Notes: a model not told the origin generated them from the letters alone. A stretch of 64,000 nt of DNA from UBA2241 sp963777895 (GCA_963777895.1 CAVZSF010000005.1:558001-622000), one strand, 5' to 3'; shown: positions 48,477-59,730, counted from the first letter of the stretch. Numbers and translations are program-made.

Positions 48477-50000
48477 TCAGCTGATCGTCACCGTACAGGA
48501 CCGGACGCTCTCGGTGTTGCCGACGGCGTCGATCGAGTAGAAGCGGACTGTGTGCGCACCCTTGCCGGTGATCTCGACGCTCGTGCCGGACTTGTAGCGG
48601 CGACCGTCGACTGCGTACTGGGTGGCGGCAGCGCCGGAGAGGGTGTCGATCGGCGTGAGCACTAGGGTGAACGAAGCCACGTGCGAAGCAGTGTCAGCGT
48701 TGCTGCTCGTGATGGGCGGCGACGCGTCAAGCTTCACCTGCACGGACTGCACGGCCTCCAGATTGCCCGCGAAGTCGCATGACCTGTACGCGACCGTGTG
48801 CACTCCGCTGCTCACGCCGCCACGCTTCTTCTGTACAGTCAGTGAGAGGGATGTGCGAGCGGCCCATGGACCGCCGTCGATGGACACCTCGGTATAGGCC
48901 ACGCCCGAGAGATCGTCCGCGGCGGTGAAGGTGAGATCGACACTGCTCTGATGCCACGCATCGTCAGCGCCGCTCACGACTGTGACAGGCGCCGTGCTGT
49001 CCACAGCAGGTGGGGGCGTCGGCGTTGGGGTCGGGGTCGGCGAGGGTGTCGGCGTGGGATCTGGATCAGGGCTGGCCCCGTCCATGCGGAACGTCGTCGC
49101 ACCCCAGACGCCCCACGCATATTCCGTCGACATCGCGCGGAACTGCTGCCAGCGCACGAGGGTGGTGCTCCATGTGTCCCAGCAGGCGTACTCTGGGTAG
49201 CCGTTGACGTCTCTGTAGCCGATGACCGTCACAAGGTGGTCCATCCGCGCGTCTTTGGTGGTGTCCACCCCGAACACCATCGGGAAGCCGGCGTCGATCT
49301 CGGCCTTCACAGCGTCCCAAGTGAGCGTTGTGATGCCCTCCGTGGTGCAGGAGGGCGCGACGCCCGGGTACCTGGACTTGACGTAGTCGACGAAGCCCTG
49401 CGGGATGTTGCCCGTCCAGGTCTGGGCATAGGCTGCAGCCTCGCTGCTCCAGGACGTGTGCATGAAATCGGCCACACAGTCGGTTGCGTGCTCGTCGCCG
49501 GCCGGCGCCTCACTTCTGTCAGGAAGCACGTCGAGCAGGCTTGCTTCCTTTGGCAACGCGTAATCCTCGTAGTGGCGTGGCGCCTCCGCCGTCCCGTGGC
49601 TGGCGATCATCTGCTGTGAGGCCACGTTCTCCACGGTGACTTCTCCGGATGCGAGATCCGGGTACCCGTGCGCATCCCAGTAGCCGATCACCATGCCCAC
49701 GGCAGTCGGGGCGCACCCATCGCGCCACTTGTAGGCCGGCACGTCGGCCAGGACCACCTCGCCTGAGGCGGCGCCCGCGACCACCAACGTCTCTCCGGCG
49801 AACTTGACGTTCTTCGGAGGAGTCGCTTTGGTCGTGGTTCTCGCGTTCAGCTTCGCAGCCGCAAACAGTGTGTTGGTCGCGCTCGGCTGGGCGTGGCGAT
49901 GCCTGAGAGGAGATATGGAAGCTGCTGCGATCTGGCTCGTCGCAACGATGACGGTGGCGGCGGCGAGCAACGCCACGGCAAGTCTCGTCTTGCGGTTCAT
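48477..50000 (-). CDS. Secreted C39-type cysteine peptidase with Ig-like modules
   Basis: 507 residues. A signal peptide (LAVALLAAATVIVATSQIAA) is followed by a C39-like papain-fold domain: catalytic Cys96 in KWRDGCAPTAVGMVIGYW, His255 in ARMDHLVTVIGY and Asp275 in CWDTWS. Then come a Pro/Thr linker (residues ~325–348) and two OmpL47-type Ig-like modules (APVTVVSGADDAW... and SPPITSSNADTASH...). The ATG at 50000 is chosen because the signal peptide starts there. The gene converges with the giant surface protein and shares its terminator, so processing of that protein is an attractive but unproven role. Bacteriocin-export C39 peptidases are fused to ABC transporters; this one is not. Confidence 0.85.
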   Translation of the reverse strand: MNRKTRLAVALLAAATVIVATSQIAAASISPLRHRHAQPSATNTLFAAAKLNARTTTKATPPKNVKFAGETLVVAGAASGEVVLADVPAYKWRDGCAPTAVGMVIGYWDAHGYPDLASGEVTVENVASQQMIASHGTAEAPRHYEDYALPKEASLLDVLPDRSEAPAGDEHATDCVADFMHTSWSSEAAAYAQTWTGNIPQGFVDYVKSRYPGVAPSCTTEGITTLTWDAVKAEIDAGFPMVFGVDTTKDARMDHLVTVIGYRDVNGYPEYACWDTWSTTLVRWQQFRAMSTEYAWGVWGATTFRMDGASPDPDPTPTPSPTPTPTPTPPPAVDSTAPVTVVSGADDAWHQSSVDLTFTAADDLSGVAYTEVSIDGGPWAARTSLSLTVQKKRGGVSSGVHTVAYRSCDFAGNLEAVQSVQVKLDASPPITSSNADTASHVASFTLVLTPIDTLSGAAATQYAVDGRRYKSGTSVEITGKGAHTVRFYSIDAVGNTESVRSCTVTIS

Positions 50001-50328
50001 ATGCGCCTCACTTGTGCGGGGACGTTCAGTCCTGAGCAGGAGGCGCACGCCCGCGAACCGGCCGCGCGGAGGGCCGCCCGTGGAGGGCGGCGCGCGCGGC
50101 CTGTGCTCCGTGGCTGCTCGTCAGTGGGTATCGGACGAGCCTGCTACGGCTTGAGGCGTAGGCGGTGTCTGAGGAGGCGACGGGAGAGAGGAGAGGAGGC
50201 TTCTTTACAGCTTCAGAATCAGGGCTACCATGGATGTGAACTTCATCGTCGGGCGGCGCATGTGAGCAGAGCCGCCTCGGGGCCGAGAGGGGCGAGTGGC
50301 GGGGCCGCATCCCCCTGAGGAGGACCAC
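50001..50328 (+). promoter_or_regulatory. Divergent intergenic region with SPFH promoter
   Basis: 328 bases between the divergent C39-peptidase and SPFH genes. TTTACA (50204–50209), 16 bases and TACCAT (50226–50231) point rightward to the SPFH gene. A purine-rich tract (50171–50200) precedes it. No ORF with support was found. Confidence 0.4.
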
Positions 50329-51255
50329 ATGTACGTCTGGATCGTGATCGGCGCCGTCATCGTCATCATCGCGGCGCTCATCCTCATGGGCATCCGCATC
50401 GTGCGGCCGACGCACCGCGGGCTCGTCGAACGCCTGGGCAAGTACAACCGCTTCTGCGGTCCCGGCTTCCATGTCATCCTCCCGGGCCTCGAGCGCATGT
50501 TCCAGGTCGACATCCGCGAGGTCCTGGTCGAAGCCCAGCCGCAGACGATCATCACCAACGACAACCTGAACGCGCGGGTCGACGCGCAGGTGTATCTGAA
50601 GGTCAAGCCGGACGAAGAGAACGTCAAGGCGTCGCAGTACAACGTCACCAACTACGAGAACCAGATCGTCAACCTGGCGCGCACGACACTGCGCAACATC
50701 ATCGGCACGATGAGCCTCAAGTCGGCGAACAGCGAGCGCGGCCGCATCAACGACGAGCTGCGCAAGACGCTCCTTGTCGAGACCGGGAGCTGGGGCATCG
50801 AGATCCTGCGCACCGAGCTCAAGGAGATCGACCCGCCTTCGGACGTGCAGGAGACGATGAACAAGGTCGTCAAGGCCGAGAACGAGAAGATCGCCGCGGT
50901 CGACTTCGCGACCGCGACCGAGACCCAGGCCGACGGCGCCCGTCGCGCGGAGATCAAGAAGGCCGAGGGCATCAGGCAGGCGAAGATCCTCGCCGCCGAG
51001 GGTGAGGCGCAGGCGATCAAGCTGGTGAACGAGGCCGCGGACCAGTACTTCATCGGCAATGCGCAGCTTCTGCGACGCCTCGAGATGGTGGAGCGCAGTC
51101 TGCAGCACAACGCCAAGGTGGTCGTGCCGGCCGGCGTCGAGCTGATCAACGTGGTCGGCGAGCTCGGCGGCGTGACGCCGGTGGGGCGGCCGTCGGCGAC
51201 GGCCGCCAAGCCGCCGGAGGCGCCGCCTCAGCCGCGCCCGGGCCAGCGGCGCTAG
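50329..51255 (+). CDS. SPFH/stomatin-like membrane protein (band 7, QmcA/HflK-like)
   Basis: 308 residues. An N-terminal membrane anchor (VWIVIGAVIVIIAALILMGI) precedes the band-7 domain: IVRPTHRGLVERLGKYNRFC, PGFHVILPGLERM, then VDAQVYLKV and LRNIIGTMSLKSANSERGRI. A long helical coiled coil rich in Ala/Glu (EIKKAEGIRQAKILAAEGEA) closes it. Such proteins form large cages or microdomains in the membrane and modulate proteases such as FtsH. CTGAGGAGG is an ideal ribosome-binding site at 7 bases. An NfeD partner, common next to this family, is absent here. The 3' end is duplicated downstream. Confidence 0.93.
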   Translation: MYVWIVIGAVIVIIAALILMGIRIVRPTHRGLVERLGKYNRFCGPGFHVILPGLERMFQVDIREVLVEAQPQTIITNDNLNARVDAQVYLKVKPDEENVKASQYNVTNYENQIVNLARTTLRNIIGTMSLKSANSERGRINDELRKTLLVETGSWGIEILRTELKEIDPPSDVQETMNKVVKAENEKIAAVDFATATETQADGARRAEIKKAEGIRQAKILAAEGEAQAIKLVNEAADQYFIGNAQLLRRLEMVERSLQHNAKVVVPAGVELINVVGELGGVTPVGRPSATAAKPPEAPPQPRPGQRR

Positions 51256-51315
51256 AGGAGGCGCCGGTGGGGCGGCCGTCTGCGACGGCCGCCAAGCCGG
51301 CGGAAGCGCCGCCCT
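51177..51315 (+). repeat. Duplication of the SPFH gene 3' end
   Basis: A ~52-base unit beginning GCCGGTGGGGCGGCCGTC lies at 51177–51228 inside the gene and again, with a few changes and one extra C, at 51263–51315 after the stop codon (period 86). Confidence 0.85.
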
Positions 51316-51331
51316 AGACGCCGCCCCGCGG

Positions 51332-53062
<1,731 letters not shown>

Positions 53063-53143
53063 GGTCGCCGCTCCTTCGGTCGCTGACTCGGCGGCGCCCG
53101 CCTGCCCGTCCGTGACGGTCGGCCTGGCGACGTCCACCGGCTG

Positions 53144-53202
53144 GGCGCCCTTGGCCTCTCCGGCGCCTACCGACCCTGCGGCGCCCTGGCCTCTCCGGCG
53201 CC
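53144..53202. repeat. Short direct repeat at the presumed znuC N-terminus
   Basis: GGCGCCC(T)TGGCCTCTCCGGCGCC is present twice, at 53144–53167 and 53180–53202; the copies differ only by one T in a TT/T run. On the minus strand they encode a repeated GEAKGA. Confidence 0.8.
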
Positions 53203-53231
53203 CGTCGTCTCACCTGGCTGCGAGGTCTCGC

Positions 53232-54174
53232 TCATCGCAGCGCCTCGACGATCTGCCGCACGTCGTAGCGGATCATGTCGATGTAGGTCGGCGCTGGACC
53301 GTCCGCAGGCGTGAGGGAGTGGTCGAGCAGGGTGGCGACGACCTTGACGCCCGTCTCGGCGGCGATCTGGTCGGCGAGCTGCCTGTTCTCGTCGCGTCCG
53401 ATGAAGACGGCCCTCACGTCGGAGCGACGGATGGCGGCGACGAGCGACGCGAGCTGCTGCGCGCTTGGGGTGTCGCTGCCGCTGGCGCTCGGGATGATCG
53501 CGCCGACGACGCGGAACCCGTAGCGGTCGGCGAAGTAGCCATAGCTCTCGTGGTCGGTGACGAGCACGCGCCGCGCGGGCGGCACAGCCGCCACCTCGCG
53601 GCGCGTCCATTCGTCTAGCTTCTTGAGCTCGCCCACATAGGCGGCGGCGTTGCGCCGGTAGACGTCCGCGCCCGCCGGGTCGGCCGCCGTGAAGGCGTCG
53701 CGCAGGTTCGTGACGTAGCGTTCGGCTGAGGACGGGGTCCAGCCAGAAGTGCGGGTCGACGTCGCCGGAGGCGTCGTCGCCCGCTTGGCCCGACCCCGTC
53801 CTTCGCGGCTGCAACCCCGCCGACGCCTCGACGACCTTCACGCCGCCGGCGCTCTTCACCGCCGTCAGCAACGGCCCCTCGAGGCCCTGACCGTTGACGA
53901 TAAAGAGGTCGCCCTCGACGACGCGGGCGAGGTCGCGCGGTCCCGGCTCGTAGGTGTGCGGGTCCGTCCCGTCCTTGATCAACGCCTGCACGGTGAAGCG
54001 GTCGCCGGCCACGTGCTGGGCGATGTCGGCGAGGAAGCTGGTCGACGCCGTGACCGACAGGACCCCGTCGCCGCGCGCCGCTTCACCGCAGCCGGCGACG
54101 AGGACAGGCAGCACGACCAGGGCGGCGAGCAGTGTGGGGAGGAGGCGCCGGATCTCACGGGGAACAGGCCTCAT
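53232..54174 (-). CDS. znuA: Zinc-binding lipoprotein of an ABC transporter (ZnuA-like), frameshifted near 53736
   Basis: Corrected length ~313 residues. A lipobox LVLPVLVAGC marks lipidation. The cluster A-I (ZnuA/PsaA) fold has metal-binding His in TDPHTYEPGPRDL, DPHFWLDP and LVTDHESYGYFADRYGF, plus the final acidic residue in FIGRDENRQLA. A frame break after HFWLDP at 53734–53737 (CCCC on the coding strand) is one extra C; reading continues as SSAERYVTNLRDAFTAADPA. The stop overlaps an ATG of the next gene (ATGA). With the upstream Zur and downstream transporter it makes a zinc-uptake operon. Confidence 0.88.
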
Positions 54175-54224
54175 AGTGGCTCGACGGGGACCATGCCTCA
54201 TCGTGGCCGCACGGCGAGCGCGCC

Positions 54225-54776
54225 TCATCGCGATGATCCTGCTGGGCCTGGGCCTGCCCGACGGCTCGCCGCCTCAGGGCGAGCCGCCGTCTTCGTTGGT
54301 GCCTCGATCGGCGACTGAGTCGGCGCGTTGATCGGCAGCTTCGCCGCCGCGCTCCGCCCACAGACGGCGCAAAGGCCGCTCAGCTGCAGGAAGTGGTCGC
54401 TGATGGCGTAGCCAGTCTCGCGGGCCGCGGCCTCGAGTACGGGCGACATGTCGCAGTCGGTGAACTCCGTCGCCGTCCCACAGGAGGTACACACGACGAC
54501 GTGGCCGTGCGCCGCGTGCGCGGGTACGAATGCCTCGCAGCGGTCGGCTCCGTGCACGCGGCGCAGGGCGCCCGCGTCGCTGAGGATCTCGAGGGTGCGA
54601 TACACGGTCGTCAGACCGAGGTCCGGGCACGTCGTGCGGGCGGCCTCGTAGAGCTGCAGCGGACTGATCGCGCCGTTGCTCGCGGCGACCGCCGCCAGAA
54701 CGGCGCGCCGCTGCCGCGTCAGGCGGAGGCCGCGAGCGGCCAGATCGTTGCTGATGACGTCGACGTCGAGGGGCAT
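54225..54776 (-). CDS. zur: Fur-family zinc uptake regulator (Zur)
   Basis: 183 residues. The winged-helix DNA-binding part has LRLTRQRRAVLAAVAA and LTTVYRTLEILSDAGALRRV; the dimer domain has HAAHGHVVVCTSCG and LCAVCG, the two CxxC pairs of the structural zinc. ATG 54776 is preferred over a start at 54845: CAGGAG lies upstream and the operator would otherwise fall inside the coding region. A ~40-residue low-complexity C-terminal tail follows. It heads the operon zur–znuA–znuCB and is likely autoregulated through the palindrome just upstream. Zur rather than Fur is inferred from the linked ZnuA and the operator form. Confidence 0.88.
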   Translation of the reverse strand: MPLDVDVISNDLAARGLRLTRQRRAVLAAVAASNGAISPLQLYEAARTTCPDLGLTTVYRTLEILSDAGALRRVHGADRCEAFVPAHAAHGHVVVCTSCGTATEFTDCDMSPVLEAAARETGYAISDHFLQLSGLCAVCGRSAAAKLPINAPTQSPIEAPTKTAARPEAASRRAGPGPAGSSR

Positions 54777-54792
54777 ACCGAGCTCCTGAAAC

Positions 54793-54807
54793 TGAAAACC
54801 GTTTTCA
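54793..54807. promoter_or_regulatory. Zur-type operator (7-1-7 palindrome)
   Basis: TGAAAACCGTTTTCA is a perfect 7-1-7 inverted repeat, 16 bases upstream of the zur ATG and close in sequence to the actinobacterial Zur box consensus. Bound Zn–Zur here would block zur–znuA–znuCB transcription. Confidence 0.85.
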
Positions 54808-54935
54808 AGAAGGCGCAGACTAGCATGCCCACTTGGGGCCGGCAACAGTCATCGGCTCGAGGATGGCGAGTGGTCGGCGGCTGGGGCGAGAGCCTTGATC
54901 GCCGCAGAACGCGGCAGCGGCGCGACGAGGTCCGG

Positions 54936-55611
54936 TCAGTCTTTGCGCGCGTAGGGGCAGGCGGCGATGCAGATGCCGCAGATCTGATGCTCCATCTCGG
55001 GCGTACTGGTCCATGTGATGGCGGCAGGCGCCGGCATCGAAGAGCTCCTCGCGGGGCATGCCGGCGCGCCAGAGCACGTCGCGCCCGCAGCCTGCGGGAC
55101 AAGCTGTCACGCAGTCGCGGCACGCGCCGCACGCGCTCTCACTGACGGGGTCGCCGGTCGGGAGCGGGAGATCGGTGAACACGGTCGCGAGGCGGACCGC
55201 CGGGCCGAACTCCGGTGAGACGAACAGCGCGGTCTTGCCGATCCAGCCTAGCCCCGCGGCGGTCGCGGCCGTCTTGTGCGGGAAGACCGCCTGGTCCTCG
55301 CCGTGCCCGTTGCCGTCATACGTCGCGGGTACGGCCTGCGCCGCGTGACCGCGGCCGCGCAGCTCGCCAACAAGGATGCCGCTCGCCTTGTCGAGCGCCT
55401 CGTTGAGGCGCAGGTACTCGGCGTGGTACTCCGCGGTCGGTCCGTGTCGCAGACCCTGCACCACGTCGCGGTCGATGTGCATGAGCAGCGAGATCGCGAC
55501 GGGCAGGTCCGGGGCGCCGGGCAGGGGAGGGTCGTTGGCGGCCACGCCCCATGCCTCAACGCCCCTGACGCGCAGGAGCTGGCCGATGACGTGACGATCG
55601 AGCGAGTTCAT
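54936..55611 (-). CDS. QueG-like 4Fe-4S double-cluster protein, frameshifted near 55000
   Basis: Corrected length ~224 residues. The C-terminal part has two [4Fe-4S] motifs: CGACRDCVTACPAGC and, after the frame break, CGICIAACPY. The break lies in a CCC run (coding strand) at ~55000; without it the second cluster and stop (54936) are lost. GLGWIGKTALFVSPEFGPAVRL is a block shared with epoxyqueuosine reductase. The corrin-binding N-terminal region of true QueG is shortened, so the enzyme may be another member of the QueG/reductive-dehalogenase-like group. Its gene is divergent from the small ORF region and runs toward zur, which it precedes by about 160 bases. Confidence 0.72.
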
Positions 55612-55744
55612 GATGCCGCCTGCCCCTCCTTGAAGCCGGAGCGCACTCCCGCTTCCTCGGTAGCCTCATGCTCGCACCCCGGTCCGGGCGGCCGCAATGT
55701 CCTCGACATACGAGGTTCGCCCCCGGTCTTAGCCTTTCTGGACA

Positions 55745-55789
55745 GCGGCGACCGGCGGTTCGACATCTTGTCGAACCGCCGGTCGCCGC
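55745..55789. other. Perfect 21-bp inverted repeat in a divergent intergenic region
   Basis: Arms 55745–55765 and 55769–55789 are exact complements with a 3-base loop (TCT). It lies between the start of the QueG-like gene (leftward) and the small ORF (rightward), so it is not an obvious terminator for either. It may be a structured RNA element, a protein-binding palindrome or part of a leader. The rest of the 55612–55893 gap has an AT-rich promoter-like patch at 55830–55865 but no other gene. Confidence 0.6.
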
Positions 55790-55893
55790 CCCGTCCTCAT
55801 CGATGAAATCGCCAAAGGCCCCGTCGGGAGGGGTTTTAGCACTACGTTCATAGTGTAAATACAGGACGGTCGATTCACGGAGGAGGTGAGATC

Positions 55894-55953
55894 ATGGGAC
55901 ATGTCCCGTTCCTGTTCTACTGGGTCAAGCGCGAAGAGCGCGGCCGTAAGTAG
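55894..55953 (+). CDS. 19-residue orphan small protein
   Basis: A 19-codon ORF, MGHVPFLFYWVKREERGRK. It has a hydrophobic/aromatic N-terminal half and a strongly charged C-terminal half, as in small membrane-associated peptides. The ribosome-binding site GGAGGAGGTGAG, with the core ending 7–8 bases before the ATG, is the best in the window. An AT-rich promoter-like segment (TTTTAG 55834–55839, TAAATA 55856–55861) precedes it and a strong terminator follows 43 bases after the stop, so it forms a complete mini-transcription unit. No gene follows in the same direction, so it is not an ordinary attenuator leader. The function is unknown; it could also be a translated segment of a small RNA. Confidence 0.6.
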   Translation: MGHVPFLFYWVKREERGRK

Positions 55954-55996
55954 ACAGCCGACAAGCGATGAACGCAGTCGCAGAAGTGCTTCCCTA

Positions 55997-56030
55997 GAGG
56001 GGGACGATCCACGTCAGGGTCGTCCCCCTC
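55997..56030 (+). terminator. Rho-independent terminator after the small ORF
   Basis: Arms GAGGGGGACGA (55997–56007) and TCGTCCCCCTC (56020–56030) pair fully, with an inner TCC/GGG extension and ACGTCA loop, followed by TTCCGT. It would end the small-ORF transcript and also lies downstream of the leftward copper ATPase gene only at a distance, on its 3' side. Confidence 0.75.
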
Positions 56031-56150
56031 TTCCGTAGTCCGCCGGGGGGCTCACGAAGCGCGGCCGTGGAAGGGCGGGAGCGGGGCCGCAGTGGCGCGT
56101 CCGGAAGCGGGTCTGGAGCGGTATGCGGAGAGGACGACGTCAGGACGACG

Positions 56151-58626
56151 TCAGGACGACGGGCGGAAGCGCCGCAGGCGGAGGCTGTTCGAGACGACGG
56201 TCACGCTGCTCAGGCCCATCGCGGCGGCTGCGTAGATGGGGTTGAGGAGCACGCCGAAGCTCGGGTAGAAGACGCCCGCGGCGAGCGGGATCAGGGCGAC
56301 GTTGTAGGCGAAGGCCCAGAAGAGGTTCTGCCGCACCACCCTGATGGTGCGGCGCGAGAGCTCGACCGCGGCGGGCACGCCGTTGAGGTCGCCCGAGATG
56401 AGCGTCACGTCGCTGGCCTCGAGGGCGACGTCGGCGCCGGTGCCGATGGCGATGCCGATGTCCGCCTGCGCAAGCGCCGGGGCGTCGTTGATGCCGTCGC
56501 CCACCATGGCCACGCGCTTGCCCTGCGCCTGCAGCTCCTTCACCCTCGCCGCCTTCTGGTCGGGCTTGACCTGGGCGATGACGCGGTCGATGCCGACCTG
56601 GGCGGCGATCGCCTCGGCCGTGCGGCGGTCGTCGCCGGTGAGCATGACGACCTCGAGACCGAGCTGGTGCAGGCGGGCGATGGCCGCGGCCGAGCCGCTC
56701 TTGATCACGTCGGCCGCGGCCAGCACCGCTGCCGGACGTCCGTCGACGGAGACCTGCATGAGGGTCTTGCCGGCGCCGGTGAGGGACGCGGTGTCGAGGG
56801 CCGCCGGGATCTCGCCGCCGGTGATGCTGCCGACCGTCACGGTGCGCTCGCCGACCTCGGCGCGTACGCCGTGCCCGGTGAGGGCCTCGAAGGAGGCAGC
56901 GCCGAGAGGTTCGAGTCCACGTTCCACGGCGGCGGCGATGACGGCCGTCGCGAGGGGGTGCTCGGAGCCCTGCTCGGCCGCCGCCGCGAGGCGCAGCGCC
57001 TCGTCGGCGCTCACGGTCCCGTTGAGGGCCATCACGTCCGTCACCCTCGGCCTGCCCTCGGTGATGGTCCCGGTCTTGTCGAGGACCACTGCGTCGAGGG
57101 TGTGCGCCGTCTCGAGGGAGGCGCCGTCACGGATCAGGATCCCGTTCTCGGCGCCCTTGCCCGTGCCGACCATGATCGCCGTGGGTGTGGCGAGGCCGAG
57201 GGCGCAGGGGCACGCGATGACGAGCACGGCGACGAAGTTGAGCAGTGCATACGTCAGCGCGGGCTCGGGGCCGAAGATCAAGCCAGACGACGAAGGTGAG
57301 CGTCGCGATGCCGATCACGATGGGCACGAAGTAGCCGGCGATGACGTCCGCAAGCCGGGCGATGGGCGGCTTGGACCCTTGCGCCTGCTCGACCAGCCGG
57401 ACGATCTGGGCGAGGGCGGTCTCGCTCCCGACCTTTGTCGCCGTGAAGGTGAACGACCCCGTCGTGTTGAGGGTCGCGCCGATGACCTCGTCGCCGGGGC
57501 CCTTGCTCACGGGGATCGGCTCGCCGGTGAGCATGGACTCGTCGACCGCCGAAGAGCCCTCGGCCACGACTCCGTCGACGGGGATCTTCTCGCCGGCGCG
57601 CACGCGCACGAGGTCACCGGGTACGACCTCGGCGATGGGCACGTCCACGTCTTGACCGTCCCGGACCACGCGCGCCGTCTTGGGCTGAAGGCCGATCAGC
57701 TTGCGCACCGCTTCGCCGGTCTGGCCCTTGGCGCGTGCCTCCAGCAGCCGGCCGAACAGGATGAGGGTGATGATCAGCGCGGCCGAGTCGAAGTAGAGGG
57801 GTTCGCCCAGGCCGGCGTGCTCGAAGGCCGACGGGAAGAGCACGCCGGCGACGCTGTAGAAGTACGCCGCGGAGGAGCCCATCGCGATGAGCGTGTTCAT
57901 GTTGGTGCTGAAGCCGTGCCGCAGGCCGGCCCACGCGCTTCTGTAGAACTGCGCGCCGACCCAGAACTGGACGGGGGTGGCGAGCGCCCACAGGACGTAG
58001 CCGTTGTGCAGCCAGTCCGGCAGGAAGGTGAACCAGTCCATCTGCATGGTGCCGATGAAGATGAGGGCGCTCAGCACGAAGCCGACGATGACCTTGCGCT
58101 TCAGAGCACGATAGGCGGCACGGCGCGCGGCCTGCTCGCGGTCGAGCGCGGCGTCGGTGGCGGCGAGGCCGCCGACCGCGGCCTCGCCGCCACCGCTCTC
58201 AGGCTCCGCCACGTCATAGCCCGCGCCCCTGATCGCCTCCACCAGCCCATCGTGGGACGCCTGGCCCGGCACGTATGACACGGTCGCCTTCTCGGTGGCC
58301 AGGTTCACCTGTGCGTCGAGCACTCCCGGGGTGCGCTTCAAGGCACGCTCGACCCGGCTCACGCAGCTCGCGCAGGTCATGCCCAGCACCGGCAGGGTCT
58401 CCTCGGCGGTCACGACTCCATAGCCGGCCTTCTCGACAGTTGCGACGAGATCCTGGGCCGAGAGTACGGCGGGGTCGAAGACGACGTGCGCCTTCTCGGT
58501 GGCGAAGTTGACGTCGGCCTCGTCGACGCCCTCGAGCTTGCGCAGCGCCTTCTCGTTGCGCGCCACGCAGCTCGCGCACGTCATGCCGGTGATGGGCAGC
58601 TCGAGTGTGGTCTTCTCGTCGGGCAT
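56151..58626 (-). CDS. copA: Copper-translocating P-type ATPase, frameshifted near 57280
   Basis: Corrected length ~825 residues. Two N-terminal heavy-metal domains, each with GMTCASC (residues ~14–20 and ~82–88), precede eight expected membrane helices. LTGEPIP (actuator TGE), VIACPCALGLATP (the CPC metal path), VVLDKTGTITEG (phosphorylated Asp), GSEHPLA (SEHP loop), LTGDDRRTAEAIA and GDGINDAPALA are all present, giving the P1B-1 Cu+ exporter type. The first frame breaks after LTFVVWL at 57279–57281 (TT on the coding strand, one extra base) and continues IFGPEPALTYALLNFVAV. No CsoR or copper chaperone is adjacent. The gene is divergent from the fpg gene. Confidence 0.92.
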
Positions 58627-58853
58627 GGGCTCCTGCAGCCTACTGTTCCCCTCGCAGGGTTTTCACTATCGCGGGAGGATTTTGCCTAGGATGCACCCTC
58701 GTGACACATGGCGCAAGAGCACGACGGGAGCGCGCCTGCCGCCCACTGAGGTGCACTGTCACGAGCGCGCCTGACTGAGAGCTCGCCAATGCGCTTGCTC
58801 GTCTCGCGCCCGGCGTATCATCGGGCCATGTCCGGAGCGTCCCACATCCGCTG
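58627..58853. other. Divergent intergenic region with inverted repeat
   Basis: 227 bases between the copA and glycosylase starts. CTCGTGACA (58698–58706) and TGTCACGAG (58757–58765) are exact inverted copies 50 bases apart. No CsoR-type operator is evident. Confidence 0.35.
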
Positions 58854-59664
58854 ATGCCCGAGCTCCCCGAAGCAGAGGTCTCTCGTCTCGGCTTGGCGCC
58901 GGTCGTGCCTGGCAGGCGTATCGAGCAGGCGGTGTGCACCCAGCCGGGGCGGATCGTGCGGCCGGCAAAGGACGCGGCGGCGTTCGCCGCCGCGCTGGCC
59001 GGCCGCACGGTGACCGCCGTCGAGCGCCGCGGCAAGCACCTGCTCTTCGTGCTCGACGACGGCGCGGCGCTGGACGTGGGCCTCGGGCTCTGGGCCGAGG
59101 TCGTGCTGCGGGCGGCGCCGCCGGCGGAGCTCCGCGGCGCCGCCCTCACGTTTGCGGCCGACGGCCCATCGCCGCCCCTCGTCCTGTGCTTCACCGCCCT
59201 CGCGCTCTCGAGCTTCCGTCTGGGCCCGCTCGAGCCGCCGCCCGGTCCGCCGCCGTTCGATGCCCTCGACGAGCGCCTGGACGGCGCCCTTCTGGGCTCG
59301 CTGGCGCCACCTGCCACGGGCCTCAAGGGCTTTCTCATGGACGACCGGCGCGTGCTGGGTCTCGGCAACGGCTACACCGACGAGATCCTGTGGGAGGCCC
59401 GTCCTTCATCCGCGCCGGGCGGCCGGGAGCCTGGACGTGGGGGAGTGGGACGCCCTCGGGGCGGCGCTGCGTGCCGTTCTCCGCGCCGCCGTCGCGGCGG
59501 GCGGCGAAGAGGGCTTCCTCGATCCTTCCGGCCTGCGAGGCGGCTACGTCCGGCGCATCCACCATCACGCCGGCGAGCCGTGCCCGCGATGCGGGCACCC
59601 CCTCGCCGGCCTCGTCACCGGCAGGCGCGAGACCAACTTCTGCCCGGTCTGTCAGCCGCTGTAG
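58854..59664 (+). CDS. Fpg/Nei-family DNA glycosylase/AP lyase, frameshifted near 59399
   Basis: Corrected length ~269 residues. MPELPEAE gives the catalytic N-terminal Pro and Glu. LKGFLMDDRRVLGLGNGYTD then EILWEA is the helix-two-turn-helix region. After a frame break in CCC (59398–59400) the protein continues VLHPRRAAGSLDVGEWDALG and ends with the zinc finger CPRCGHPLAGLV...FCPVCQ. It excises oxidised bases such as 8-oxoguanine (Fpg) or oxidised pyrimidines (Nei). The start PELPE is common to both, so MutM versus Nei is not settled. The last bases, including the stop, seed a tandem repeat. Confidence 0.88.
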
Positions 59665-59730
59665 CTGCCCTCCGTACCTGCCGCTGTAGCCGCTCTTCGT
59701 ACCTGCCGCTGTAACCGCTCTTCGTACCTG
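59656..59730 (+). repeat. Three tandem 25-base repeats overlapping the glycosylase stop
   Basis: Units starting CCGCTGTAG/CCGCTGTAA begin at 59656, 59681 and 59706, followed by a partial copy. The first overlaps the stop codon of the glycosylase gene. Confidence 0.9.
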
